Shown here one piece after another: positions 1 through 7,988 of a stretch of DNA of 64,000 nucleotides (its first letter is position 1; the number at the start of each line of letters is the position of its first letter). Origin of the DNA: JARRNE01 sp963824085. Its GTDB lineage: Bacteria > Pseudomonadota > Gammaproteobacteria > Chromatiales > Chromatiaceae. The notes below the pieces were generated by a model. It made no database searches and was not told where the DNA came from. It saw nothing but the letters and a program-made list of their open reading frames with translations. The stretch is taken from NCBI GenBank assembly GCA_963824085.1, contig CAWGNT010000026.1, forward strand, positions 1 through 64,000. The letters are read 5' to 3'. The translations under genes were made by a program, and so were the position numbers.

Positions 1-67
1 AGAGGTGTTTGTGTTTGCCGGAGCACATGTGAGCCGACGTGATTGGGCTTGAGCTCGGCTGCGCATA

Positions 68-154
68 GGGGGTGAGGGGGGCCGGCGGAACACGCTGAGA
101 ACGCGTCCCTGGATGCTCAAAAGCGGCATCCCCGCCGGCCGCAACCTAACCCCT
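68..154 (-). repeat. Dispersed hairpin repeat, copy 1 (divergent)
   Basis: A GC-rich inverted repeat: the left arm at 68-88 and the right arm at 132-153 share the complementary block GGCCGGCGG/CCGCCGGCC, with weaker pairing outside it. The core (an acgc...gcgtccctggatg string) resembles, in reverse orientation, the cores of the other five copies. It is followed at about 162 by a second conserved module. It probably has no coding function. Confidence 0.6.
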
Positions 155-161
155 TACGATA

Positions 162-203
162 GAGCCGAAAAGCTGCAGCCAATGTATCCCGCGTTGCTAT
201 CGG
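162..203 (+). repeat. Repeat-flanking module AGAGCCGAAAAG, copy a
   Basis: A segment of about 42 bp beginning AGAGCCGAAAAGCTGCAGCC. Related sequences occur at 15312-15354 on the minus strand and 33231-33273 on the plus strand. Here it lies about 8 nt outside the right arm of repeat copy 1, the same arrangement as beside copy 2. No function is known. Confidence 0.45.
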
Positions 204-347
204 CACTTCCGCGCACGTGTACGAGGTAGCAGGACGGCTATGCCCGCAAGGGATCTTCGGATTGAATGCGCATGGCTATGGTTTGACTTTCTCGCACGCC
301 ATCACCAGCGACGCGTGCGGCAACTGAGCAGAGCGGAGGGTATTTAG

Positions 348-539
348 ATGGCAACACAGCAAGAACAGTCGCAGCGGTCACTGGTGGCGATGGAGCGGCT
401 GCAGCAGCGTTATCCCGCGGAGACCGGGGCGCTGATGGCGCTTCTGCGCAACGAAGACTCGGAATCGGCATTGGACGAGCGCGACAAGGAGCTCATCAAC
501 GTGGCCCTGGCCATCGCGAGCCCTGGACGAGTTTTCTGA
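348..539 (+). pseudogene. Truncated carboxymuconolactone decarboxylase/AhpD-like fragment
   Basis: A 63-residue ORF with a good ribosome binding site (GGAGGG nine bases before ATG). It ends abruptly after LDERDKELINVALAIAS, which resembles the first helices of the carboxymuconolactone decarboxylase/AhpD family (LDxKTKELIALAVAIA). In that family the next residues should be a CxxC or CxxxH redox/catalytic motif; here the frame runs into PGRVF and a stop. I could not see the rest of the domain downstream in any frame. It is best read as a 5' relic or badly frameshifted gene. The family assignment rests on a short match. Confidence 0.4.
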
Positions 540-848
540 CGGCTGATCCGCTCGCGGCCCGCGATCGGTCACTGCGCGCGATCCAGACGGCAACGCGTCG
601 ATCGGACGTGCCCATGGGTGCTCTCAAGGGCTTCGAAGATCGACGCGGCGCAAGTGCCCGGGAACCTAACCTCTCGCTCGGACTCACCCAGGGGCCGTCG
701 GGTCTCGACCACCTTCGTGAGCTTGGTTCATCACGGAAAGTCCGAGGCAACAAGGTGCTTCGTTCTCGCTCCAACTTCTTGATGCTTCAATGCTGGCGGC
801 TGACGCCAGATAACCCATTGATGCTAAACATCAGCTCGGAAGGAGTGT
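540..848. other. Gap upstream of pncA, no gene seen
   Basis: About 310 bases between the CMD-like fragment and pncA. No convincing coding frame, repeat or RNA is visible. The last bases carry the pncA ribosome binding site GGAAGGAG. Confidence 0.5.
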
Positions 849-1496
849 ATGGGCAAACGCGATCGGAGTGTACTGTTGGTGGCGGATATCCAGCCGGATT
901 TCCTGCCTGGCGGGGCCCTCGGCGTTGCCGAGGGTGACCGCATCCTGGACCCGCTCCGGGCCATGATGGCAGCCCGGAGATTTGGGCTCTGCGTGGCGAC
1001 CCAGGACTGGCACCCGCCGGGCCATATCTCGTTCGCAAGCAGCCATGTCGGGGCCAGTGTCTTTCAGCAAATCGACCTCTACGGGCACCCTCAGACACTC
1101 TGGCCCGACCACTGTGTTCAGGGCAGCGCCGGGGCAGCCCTGCATCCCGAGCTGCCCTGGGAGCAAGCGGCGGCGATCGTCCGCAAGGCCATGGATCCGG
1201 AAGTGGATTCTTACAGCGCGTTCCGCAACAACTGGGACCGCACTGGCCAGCGGCCGCCGACTGGACTGGCGGGATACCTCAGGGAGCGCGGGATCGAGAG
1301 CTGCTTCATCTGCGGTCTGGCGCGGGACGTATGCGTCAAGCTCAGTGCCGAGGACTCGGCCCAGGCCGGCTTCAGCACCTACGTCCTGTGGGACCTCACC
1401 CGACCGATCGATCCGGATTCGGACGAGGCCGTGCGCCGTGCGCTGACAGCGTGTGGTGTCCGCATCATCCAATCGCAAGAGCTCGACCGCCTGTAG
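849..1496 (+). CDS. pncA: Nicotinamidase (PncA-like isochorismatase fold)
   Basis: A 215-residue cytoplasmic amidohydrolase predicted to convert nicotinamide to nicotinate in NAD salvage. The catalytic triad elements are visible: Asp13 in VADIQPDF, a lysine in VRKAMDPE, and the nucleophile Cys162 in GLARDVCV. The metal-site region DWHPPGHISF (Asp53, His55, His59) and the LWPDHC segment match nicotinamidases rather than generic isochorismatases. Length is normal for the E. coli-type enzyme. The start is supported by GGAAGGAG seven bases upstream. A small DUF2905 gene follows about 40 bases after the stop and is probably co-transcribed. Confidence 0.93.
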   Translation: MGKRDRSVLLVADIQPDFLPGGALGVAEGDRILDPLRAMMAARRFGLCVATQDWHPPGHISFASSHVGASVFQQIDLYGHPQTLWPDHCVQGSAGAALHPELPWEQAAAIVRKAMDPEVDSYSAFRNNWDRTGQRPPTGLAGYLRERGIESCFICGLARDVCVKLSAEDSAQAGFSTYVLWDLTRPIDPDSDEAVRRALTACGVRIIQSQELDRL

Positions 1497-1534
1497 CGGC
1501 GAGTGCCGGCGGATCAGATGAGGGGAGGATTTTG

Positions 1535-1735
1535 ATGCAGCGGACTCTCATCCTCGTCGGGATTGCAGTCATTCTTGTCGGTGTCCTGTGGCCCTGGCTC
1601 GGCAAGCTCCCCTTTGGCCGACTGCCGGGGGATATCGTTGTTCAGCGCGACAACTTCCGCCTCTTCTTCCCGATCACGACGATGGTGGTGATCAGCATCG
1701 TGCTCACCCTGATCCTTTGGCTGTTCAAGAGGTGA
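1535..1735 (+). CDS. DUF2905 family small membrane protein
   Basis: A 66-residue protein with two hydrophobic helices (about residues 4-22 and 43-63) flanking the polar segment GKLPFGRLPGDIVVQRDNFRLFFP. The LPGDI...F.FP pattern is characteristic of DUF2905. The ATG at 1535 follows AGGGGAGGA. The function of this inner-membrane family is unknown. A longer in-frame extension back to 1331 overlaps pncA and lacks membrane-protein character, so it was not used. Confidence 0.8.
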   Translation: MQRTLILVGIAVILVGVLWPWLGKLPFGRLPGDIVVQRDNFRLFFPITTMVVISIVLTLILWLFKR

Positions 1736-1793
1736 GCGCATAGGGTACGCACGCCGCCGCCTCTCGGTGCGACCCGATGCCATCGCACGACGC

Positions 1794-2240
1794 TCAGGGT
1801 GTAGCGCGGAATATCTCGCCCACCCAGTCGACGGCGCCCAGCAGGATCCCGTAACGTGCTCCCTTTCCGATTGCGGTGAGCACTAGGAATACATGGAGGC
1901 GCACCCGCATTAGACCCGCGATGAAGGTGAGCGCGTCGCCGCCGACGGGAGCCCAGGCCATCAGCAGGGACCAGACACCGTAGCGCTGGAACCAGCGCTG
2001 GGCAGGGCCGAGGCGGTTTGCGCTGAACGGAAACCAGCGCCGGTCCTGATACCGCAGCAGGTAGCGTCCGAGGACCCAGTTGAAGGCCGCGCCCAGCGTG
2101 TTTCCGGCGGTGGCCCAGGCCCAGAGGGCCGCCGGATCGTACCCGGCGCCTTGGAGGCCGGCGAACATCACTTCGGAGTATGCCGGCAAGAGGGTTGCCG
2201 CGAGAAAGGAGACTACGAAAAGTCCGAGATAGGCCTCCAA
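1794..2240 (-). CDS. yqaA: YqaA family inner-membrane protein (VTT/DedA superfamily)
   Basis: A 148-residue polytopic membrane protein. SFLAATLLPAYSEVMFAG near the N-terminus and AWAPVGGDALTFIAGLMR near residue 100 match YqaA, a short relative of the DedA/SNARE-associated family implicated in lipid or small-molecule transport. The start is TTG at 2240; the next ATG lies beyond the conserved first helix. It begins four bases after the stop of the glutamine-amidotransferase-like gene, so it is probably the third gene of that unit. The link to amidoligase chemistry is not obvious. Confidence 0.85.
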   Translation of the reverse strand: MEAYLGLFVVSFLAATLLPAYSEVMFAGLQGAGYDPAALWAWATAGNTLGAAFNWVLGRYLLRYQDRRWFPFSANRLGPAQRWFQRYGVWSLLMAWAPVGGDALTFIAGLMRVRLHVFLVLTAIGKGARYGILLGAVDWVGEIFRATP

Positions 2241-2243
2241 GGA

Positions 2244-2935
2244 TCAGCCCCCGTCGACAGTGCCCGCCGCGTCAACCAGAGCGCGCAGCAAGCGTCGCTG
2301 ACCGGCGGACAGCAGGAGAAACTCCGGGTGCCACTGAACGCCGAGGAGAAAGGGTGCGCTCGGGTCCTCCACCGCCTGCACGATGTTGTCCAGGTCCCTA
2401 CCGGCGATGCGCAGCCCCTCTCCCAATCGAGAGATTCCCTGGTTGTGCAGGCTGTTGATGCGGCACCGCTCCTTGCCGAGCAGGGTGTGGAGGCGGGTAC
2501 CGCGCTGCACTAGGAGGGTCTTGAGGGGTAACAGGGTGCGGCGGTTGGAGGTGTGCTTGCGCAGGGTCCTGAGCTCCTGGTACAGCCCCCCCCCCGCCGA
2601 ACGTTGAGCAGCTGGGCGCCGCGGCAGATTCCGAGCAGCGGCAGGCCGCGCGCCAGGGCGTCGTCGATAACGGCGGACTCGAAGAGGTCACGCTCGCGGT
2701 CATAGCGCGGCGAGACCTGGGCCGACTCTTCGGCATAAAGGACCGGGTCGATGTCGTGACCCCCAGTGATGACCACGCCCTGATAGCGCCGCTGCGAGCC
2801 CGGTCTGCGCGGGGAAAGCTGCAGACAGCGCCCGCCCGCCAGGAGCACGCCGAGGTGGACCAGCAGCCGCGGCGCCAGGGCCCGCCTGTTGGGTCCGGTG
2901 ATCGCGATCAGGGGTCTACTGGATCCGTCAGCCAC
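2244..2935 (-). pseudogene. Frameshifted gamma-glutamyl hydrolase-like class I amidotransferase (peptidase C26)
   Basis: The protein is split between two frames. The upstream part (from a GTG near 2935 to about 2596) reads RPLIAITGPNRR, GVVITGGHDIDPVLY and LPLLGICRGAQLLNV, which includes the nucleophile Cys of class I glutamine amidotransferases. The downstream part continues LYQELRTL and ends GVQWHPEF, which supplies the catalytic His and Glu. The break falls exactly in a run of ten C at 2586-2595. Eleven bases would restore NVRRGGGLYQEL, aligning residue for residue with the family; eight would also restore the frame. Everything else is intact, so this may be a sequencing error, slippage or phase variation. 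It overlaps the end of the amidoligase gene. Confidence 0.8.
2586..2595. repeat. Poly-C tract of ten bases at the frameshift
   Basis: Ten consecutive C on the plus strand inside the C26 amidotransferase gene, exactly where its reading frame breaks. A tract of this length is prone both to replication slippage and to sequencing error. Confidence 0.9.
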
Positions 2936-3915
2936 GGATGGACCTGTGGTGCCCAGTCTTCCAGTAGCCGCCCGAACGGGCGGTCCAGAAAGTCGCAGTA
3001 CGCCCTGCACAGCGCATCGAGCCGCCCTGGGTCGGCAGCCAGGTGCTCCACTTGCAGCCAGTCGTTCCACGCAATCTCGATACCCCAGCCAGCGCGGTCG
3101 ATCTCACAATTGGGCAGCCGATAGTGCAGCGCGGGGCGAGGCCGGATGCGGGGATCCTCGACCGCGCGACGCACCCGGTCAGCGTCCAGGTGTGCGAACA
3201 GGGGGAGCATGTCCAGAGCCCGATTGCGGGTGGGGTTGAGGGCGAGATAGTCATCGACAAGCCCAGGGATGTCCGGCCAATAGCCGGTGTCCACCACCGG
3301 CCGTACGTAGTCGAGGGGAAACGGGTCGATGTAGGGTGTGAGCCGCCGGGCAAGGTCCACCTGAGCGCGCTCCTGCAACCAGTCGAAGAGACACAGAAAC
3401 GCCTTGAGATAGCGGGCAATCACTACCGCTTCGGTCGATGGCATCTCGGGATTGAGCTGCAGCCCGAAGGCATAGGTCAAGCCGTAGGTGGTGCCGCGCG
3501 CCCCTTCCTCTCGCAGTCGCTCGACCAGGTCTTGGACCTCATGCAGGCGCTCGAGGGGCAGCGGCGGGCTTGCTACCTCCCAGGGTACCAGGCGCTCGGC
3601 ACCTGCGCGCAACAGACCCTCGGCCGCCTCGTCCAGGAACCGCAGCGGGCCCTCGTTCGTCGGGCGCCGGCCGAGCTCCTTTAGGAGCTGAAAGTCCAGC
3701 TCGATGCACCAAAGGCCGGCGGCATCGCCGCGGATCTGGTGCTCGTAGCGGCTGATGTGCTCCGCACGGCCCTTCACCTGCTTGGCCACAATGTCTGCGA
3801 CCTGCTCGCCGTCAAGGCCGCTTAGCTCCAGCTCGACCCCGACACGGCGGGTTGCGCCGCTCGTGGTCTGCCGCAGTGGCGGACGGCGGAGTCGGGCTGT
3901 CGTGGTCGCTTTCAT
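2908..3915 (-). CDS. Putative amidoligase enzyme (COOH-NH2 ligase family)
   Basis: A 335-residue protein of the amidoligase family (PF12224-type, glutamine-synthetase-like fold), predicted to use ATP to join a carboxylate to an amine. Visible family elements are VGVELELSGL near residue 23 (the ExE metal/ATP strand), a central IELD segment, and VPWEVASPPLP followed by TYAFGLQLNPE. The C-terminal half is helical. The ATG at 3915 was chosen because the family homology begins soon after it; the open frame extends further upstream but is unlike a protein. The adjacent C26-type amidotransferase fits the amidoligase plus class I GATase pairing described in comparative genomics. The substrate is unknown. 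Confidence 0.8.
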   Translation of the reverse strand: MKATTTARLRRPPLRQTTSGATRRVGVELELSGLDGEQVADIVAKQVKGRAEHISRYEHQIRGDAAGLWCIELDFQLLKELGRRPTNEGPLRFLDEAAEGLLRAGAERLVPWEVASPPLPLERLHEVQDLVERLREEGARGTTYGLTYAFGLQLNPEMPSTEAVVIARYLKAFLCLFDWLQERAQVDLARRLTPYIDPFPLDYVRPVVDTGYWPDIPGLVDDYLALNPTRNRALDMLPLFAHLDADRVRRAVEDPRIRPRPALHYRLPNCEIDRAGWGIEIAWNDWLQVEHLAADPGRLDALCRAYCDFLDRPFGRLLEDWAPQVHPWLTDPVDP

Positions 3916-3938
3916 GAGGAGAGGGGGCGTCCCGGCGG

Positions 3939-3962
3939 AAGGCGTTACCGATGTAACGCCTT
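3939..3962. promoter_or_regulatory. Perfect inverted repeat upstream of the amidoligase gene
   Basis: Ten-base arms AAGGCGTTAC and GTAACGCCTT flank the tetranucleotide CGAT, about 23 bases before the amidoligase ATG. The symmetry suits a dimeric repressor operator or a leader hairpin. No regulator gene lies beside it, so its role is inferred from position only. Confidence 0.45.
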
Positions 3963-4395
3963 TGGACTGCGTGTGCCCACGATGCGCAGGTGCGTGGCAC
4001 CCTTGAGGATACTGCTGTCTAACCCGCCCTGGGCGAGGCGGTCGCGTACGGCGGGAAGTGTCGGCTTGCGCCGCTGGGCTTCGGGCAGCTGTCCGTACAT
4101 TTAGTCCTCTATCGCGATAGCGTCTGTTCGTCGGAAGGTTGTCACAATACACGACTCCCCACCGTGGCTTTGACCCGCCGGGCCAAGTTTTCGTGAACAA
4201 TCGCACTTTCTTTGCCAGCGGCAGCCCAACCCTTTCGTTTTGGTGTGAGCGCAGACATGGCGGCTCACATTCGCGGGGCCGACGGGTGGAGTGCGGTGGT
4301 CGTGCGTCGTACTCGTTTCGCTGGAAGCGACCCAATTTTGCACAGGGTATTCCATTGTGGCCGATCGTTCAGTGACCGCGGCCGGATCGGACCTT

Positions 4396-4790
4396 CGTCC
4401 TTCAAGCTAACATCGTTGCAGAACGCGCCTATCTCCAACGCGGTCTGCAGAACCGGCCGCTGCTCCAACGGCGCGCCCGCCCTGTCTTGCGTAAATTGAA
4501 GCTGGATTCGTCCCCGGCCCGCCGGTCCCGCCGCGAGCACCTGGCGGTTTAGGGTCATGCGGGTTTTCCATCGAGGTGCCCGTTTTTTTGGGGGAAAATC
4601 CCCATTGGCCGACCCGAGCGCCTACACGGCCGATAGCCTTTTGACCCCGGCGTTGCGCTTTGGAATGCTCCCCATGCCTTGAGCCAGCGCCAGGGTTGCT
4701 ACAACCGGCCGGCCCTCTCGCACCGCGCTCGCAGGTTGCAGCTTCGCGGATGCTTCCGACATTGGTTGGGTGCAACGCCATCGGAGATTT
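4396..4790 (-). pseudogene. Relic of a P-type cation-transporting ATPase
   Basis: Reading the minus strand and allowing frame changes recovers a continuous P-type ATPase segment: AVREGRPVVATLALAQGM (canonical AVPEGLPVVATLAL), then PKRNAGVKRLSAV with a stop codon at 4622-4624 where Glu of SAVETLGSA should be. It continues as ALGSAN, then KTGTSMEN shifting frame into RMTLNRQV (canonical DKTGTLTENRMTL, the phosphorylation motif). GAFCNDVSLKDEG after that matches the following ALCNDA element. At least one stop and two frameshifts are present, and the flanking domains are gone. It is a dead gene, probably of the Ca/Mg-type (PacL/MgtA-like) group. Confidence 0.75.
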
Positions 4791-5009
4791 CCGATGTCAA
4801 GCGTGGCAATCTGCTGTTCTGTCTGTGGTATTTCTCGTAACCTTCAGGCGATCCGGTGCGGTAGAAGTCCTGCCGTGCTACGCTGGAGCGAATAACGCCT
4901 CACAAGAGCAGGCCGCTCCGACGACAGCCCTTTCGCTGGCCTGCAATCCAACCGATGTTGGCGCCGGCACTATCTCGTGGAAGATGCGGATAGGAGCAAC
5001 CTGAGAACT

Positions 5010-6659
5010 ATGGGCGAGCGGGGGAAAGAGCGCGCGACCACGCGTCGTCGCGTAGCGCGCCAATTGGCGCGACCACCTAATCTCAGCTCCTCGAGCAAGG
5101 AGCACGCGGAAGACCTTCGATTGCACAGCGCCATGCTCGCAAACTTGGGCGAGGGGGTGATGCTCGTCCGTAAGGCGGACGGAGTGATTCTGGAGACGAA
5201 TCCCGCTCAGGAGCGCTTATTCGGTTACGCCGCCGGCGAGCTGATCGGCCGTCAGGCGTGGGAGCTCAACGCCGCCGATGACGAAGCGCCCGAGGCTACC
5301 GCCGAGGGCATCATTGCTCCCCTGAACGCGACAGGGTGCTGGGAGGGGGAGATCCACAACCGCCGTAAGGATGGCTCCACCTTCTGGACGGCGGCCGCGG
5401 TCTCCACCTTTGATCATCCGATTCATGGAACCGTTTGGCTCAGTATCCAGCGTGACGTCACCGCCGATAGGCTGGCCGCGGCGCGGCTGCGCGAGAGTGA
5501 AAGCTTTGCCCGCGGTGTGCTCGATGCCCTTCCTGTCCATATCGCCGTGCTTGATGGCAATGGCCGTATCATCTGCGTGAATGACGCCTGGCGCCAGTTT
5601 GTCAGGGAAAACGGGGGCGCTGCGGACGTCATCGAGGGCGTCGGTATCGACTACCTCTCAGCCTGTCGATCCGGGGGGCTTCTCGCTTCCGCTTATGCCG
5701 ATGAGGTCGAGGCTGGTATTCGATCCGTGATCGAGGGTGGGCGGAGCTCGTTCGCCGTCGAATACCCTTGTCACACTGCCACACTGACGCGCTGGTTTCT
5801 CATGTCCGCGACCCAGCCGGGCTTCGGCGCCGCTGGGGTCGTGGTCGCGCACACCGATGTGAGCGAGCTCAAGCGCCTCGAGGAGGATAGACTCCGACGC
5901 GGCGAGGCCCTCGCGCGGGCGTCGCGCCTCAACTCCGCGGCGATTCTGGCATCGTCGCTGGTCCATGAGCTGACTCAACCCTTGACCGCCGCGAGCCTGT
6001 ACAGCGAGGCGGCCACCTCCCTCGTTGTCAAGGGGAGCGCCGATGATCCCGAGCTGGCCGAGGCCGTGCGTGCGTTCCGAGCTCAAGTTAAGCGTGCGTC
6101 CGACATCGTCCATCGGCTGCGCAACTTCATTCGGGGCCGCACTGCGTGCCTGGCGGCGGTATCCCCGCGTCACATCATCGTCCAGGCGATGAAGATGGTG
6201 GAGCCGATGGCACTCGAAAAAAAGGTCGAGCTCGTCCTCGAGCCCATGGCGCGGGGCGTTGAAGTGGAGGCTGACGCCGGGCAGATCGAGCAGGTGGTGG
6301 TTAACCTCTTGTGCAATGCCGTCGAGGCCGTCGAGGCGGCGGATATGGATCGGCGCGAGGTCCGGGTCCGTACCGAGTCCAGGACGGACGAGGTACTGGT
6401 GACAGTCGAGGATACGGGCAAGGGACTGACGCGGGAGCTGGCCGAGCGCGTCTTTGACGTCTTCGAGACCAGCAAGGAATCGGGCATGGGGATGGGACTC
6501 GCCATCTGCCGGGATATCGTCGAGGCCCATCGGGGTAGTCTGTGGGCAGACGCCCAGTCTCCAGCGGGGGGTGCGGCCTTCCATTTCACCCTGCCTCTGT
6601 CCACAAAGGGGACTCGATCCTCACGTTTGGCAGGCCGGTCGTCTTTGTCCTCGACATGA
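5010..6659 (+). CDS. PAS-domain sensor histidine kinase, FixL/NtrB-like
   Basis: A cytoplasmic kinase of about 549 residues. Two PAS domains come first (roughly 30-150, with LETNPAQERLFGYAAGELIG, and 160-290), then a HisKA domain with phosphoacceptor His319 in LVHELTQPLTAASLY. The HATPase domain has the N box VVVNLLCNAVEAV, the G1 box VEDTGKGL and the G2 box GMGMGLAICRDIVEAH. The HELTQPLTA box is typical of FixL/DctB-type kinases. No membrane segments are visible. ATG 5010 follows AGGAG at a long spacing; GTG 4977 is an alternative. A decayed FixJ-like receiver appears just after the stop, so the kinase may now be an orphan. Confidence 0.85.
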   Translation: MGERGKERATTRRRVARQLARPPNLSSSSKEHAEDLRLHSAMLANLGEGVMLVRKADGVILETNPAQERLFGYAAGELIGRQAWELNAADDEAPEATAEGIIAPLNATGCWEGEIHNRRKDGSTFWTAAAVSTFDHPIHGTVWLSIQRDVTADRLAAARLRESESFARGVLDALPVHIAVLDGNGRIICVNDAWRQFVRENGGAADVIEGVGIDYLSACRSGGLLASAYADEVEAGIRSVIEGGRSSFAVEYPCHTATLTRWFLMSATQPGFGAAGVVVAHTDVSELKRLEEDRLRRGEALARASRLNSAAILASSLVHELTQPLTAASLYSEAATSLVVKGSADDPELAEAVRAFRAQVKRASDIVHRLRNFIRGRTACLAAVSPRHIIVQAMKMVEPMALEKKVELVLEPMARGVEVEADAGQIEQVVVNLLCNAVEAVEAADMDRREVRVRTESRTDEVLVTVEDTGKGLTRELAERVFDVFETSKESGMGMGLAICRDIVEAHRGSLWADAQSPAGGAAFHFTLPLSTKGTRSSRLAGRSSLSST

Positions 6660-6790
6660 CGAATCAAGGCGCAGCCGTGATGGAGATGATGCGGGCGGTG
6701 TACATTTGTCCTCCAGTGCCACGCGGCGGCGCATTGCGCTCCCAGGCAAGCACATCCGACGCACTGAGCCTCGGGTTCGGCGTTCGTACC
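6638..6790 (+). pseudogene. Possible relic of a FixJ-type response regulator
   Basis: In a frame different from the kinase C-terminus the sequence reads PVVFVLD followed by degraded text with an MMRAVY segment. This resembles the start of a receiver domain (VFVVDDDxxVRxAMxxLLxxVG), although the acidic DD pair is reduced to a single D. It lies exactly where fixJ normally follows fixL. No intact receiver or LuxR-type helix-turn-helix domain remains before the next gene. The match is short and may be coincidental. Confidence 0.3.
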
Positions 6791-6980
6791 TCAGCGGGCC
6801 CGCGGGTCCGGTCCACATGCTGATGGATCGGCAGCGCGCTGGGGCGCTGAGCCCCGGCGCTTTCTCGCTTGCGGGGATACTGGTACCATCCCGGGTCGTT
6901 TGCCGCGCCGTCTTCCTCGTTGGCAAGAATCGATTTTTAAATCAGCTAGATACGCTTTCTCTTCGGCGAAGGAGCCCGAG

Positions 6981-7427
6981 TTGTCCGAGATCCTCTACGA
7001 TGCCAATCCCTCGATGGTCCGGATGAACCCGTTCGGGACCGTCCTGGCCATCCTTGCGATTCCCTTTGGCGCGGTCGGAAGCGTCCTCTTGGGGCCGCCC
7101 ATCGCCTTTGCCCTCATCGCCGTCGCGGGGGGGGCCGTGCTCCTGCTTCTCTATTGGTATCTGGCTACCAAACTTGACCACCTGGTCATCAAGCAGGACG
7201 AGATCGTTCTCACCCACGGGCTGCTCAACAAGCAGTACACGGAGATCAACATGAGCTCTGTGCGCACGGTCAAGATCAGTCAGACGCTGCTCCAGCGCAT
7301 CATGGATGCCGGAGACGTCGCGATCTACACCGCGGGCGACCAGCCGGAGCTGGTCGTGCGGGGGCTGCCCGATCCCAGTTCTATTCGCGAGCATATCAAG
7401 GGACAGGTGGCCATCAGAGAGGAGTGA
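6981..7427 (+). CDS. PH domain-containing membrane protein (bPH2/DUF304-like)
   Basis: A 148-residue protein with two adjacent transmembrane helices (about residues 15-60) followed by a bacterial PH-like domain. The segment LDHLVIKQDEIVLTHGLLNKQYTEINMSSVRTVKISQTLLQRI is typical of DUF304/bPH2 proteins. TTG at 6981 is favoured because GAAGGAG lies seven bases upstream; the longer frame from 6900 adds an unlikely leader. It is followed after three bases by a second small membrane-protein gene, suggesting a two-gene operon. The function is unknown. Confidence 0.75.
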   Translation: MSEILYDANPSMVRMNPFGTVLAILAIPFGAVGSVLLGPPIAFALIAVAGGAVLLLLYWYLATKLDHLVIKQDEIVLTHGLLNKQYTEINMSSVRTVKISQTLLQRIMDAGDVAIYTAGDQPELVVRGLPDPSSIREHIKGQVAIREE

Positions 7428-7430
7428 GCG

Positions 7431-7730
7431 ATGGGAGAGGGGACCGGCAGCGACCTCAAGACCCTGATCGTTCTGCTGGCAGCCGGGGCGGTAGCTATCG
7501 GGCTGGTGGTATTTTTCGCCCTGCCGCTCGCACAGGCGGCCGTGGCGGCTTTGGAGCCCGGCGTAGGTCTCAAAACCGCGGCGATCTGGTCGTTCGGAGT
7601 CACCGTCATACTGTTTATCGTCTTCGCGCTCGTCGCGGGCGACGGTTTGGTGGGTGAGCTTTCGGTCATGCTCGGCGGCTTTTTCTTCTTCTTTGCCCTG
7701 ATTGCGCTACTCATTGCCTGGGTCTTTTAG
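7431..7730 (+). CDS. Small three-helix membrane protein, unknown function
   Basis: A 99-residue protein with three predicted membrane helices (about 10-38, 48-70 and 76-98), the last very rich in phenylalanine. I do not recognise a family. The ATG sits three bases after the stop of the PH-domain gene, whose final codons supply the ribosome binding site GAGAGGAG. The two proteins may act together in the membrane, inferred from spacing alone. Confidence 0.65.
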   Translation: MGEGTGSDLKTLIVLLAAGAVAIGLVVFFALPLAQAAVAALEPGVGLKTAAIWSFGVTVILFIVFALVAGDGLVGELSVMLGGFFFFFALIALLIAWVF

Positions 7731-7948
7731 CGGCGCCCCGACCTGGACGGCGATGGGCGCGCGCTCGGGTGATACGGGGGCGAGGTTTGGGAATCCTAGC
7801 CGCACCTGAGTAGATTCGATGAAGGTCCGTCGTCGTCGGGGCCAGGCTTTCTGCTCGGTAAGCGGCTGGTGCCGACGGTGGGGCTCCGGTTCTAAGGAGG
7901 GTGCAACGGGGTCTCGATCGAGATATCCATGGCGCGCTTGCTGGATGA

Positions 7949-7965
7949 CGCACCGCGTTGGTGCG
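7949..7965. promoter_or_regulatory. Putative NtrC-binding site 1 upstream of amtB
   Basis: The sequence CGCAC-N7-GTGCG is a perfect 5+5 inverted repeat with the GCAC-N7-GTGC architecture of NtrC enhancer sites (consensus TGCAC-N7-GTGCA). It lies about 95 bases upstream of a sigma-54-type promoter and 40 bases from a second site of the same design. Confidence 0.6.
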
Positions 7966-7988
7966 CAGTCCCGCGCGTGCACGTCACG

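Noticed and set aside
3916..4335. In-frame N-terminal extension of the amidoligase ORF to 475 residues
   Set aside because: Residues upstream of 3915 are Arg/Pro-rich without family similarity and overlap the promoter-like palindrome.
4265..4781. Two minus-strand ORFs of 97 and 124 codons
   Set aside because: They are fragments of the frameshifted P-type ATPase relic, not independent genes.
5658..6584. 308-codon ORF opposite the histidine kinase
   Set aside because: Antisense shadow; composition follows the codon pattern of the real gene.
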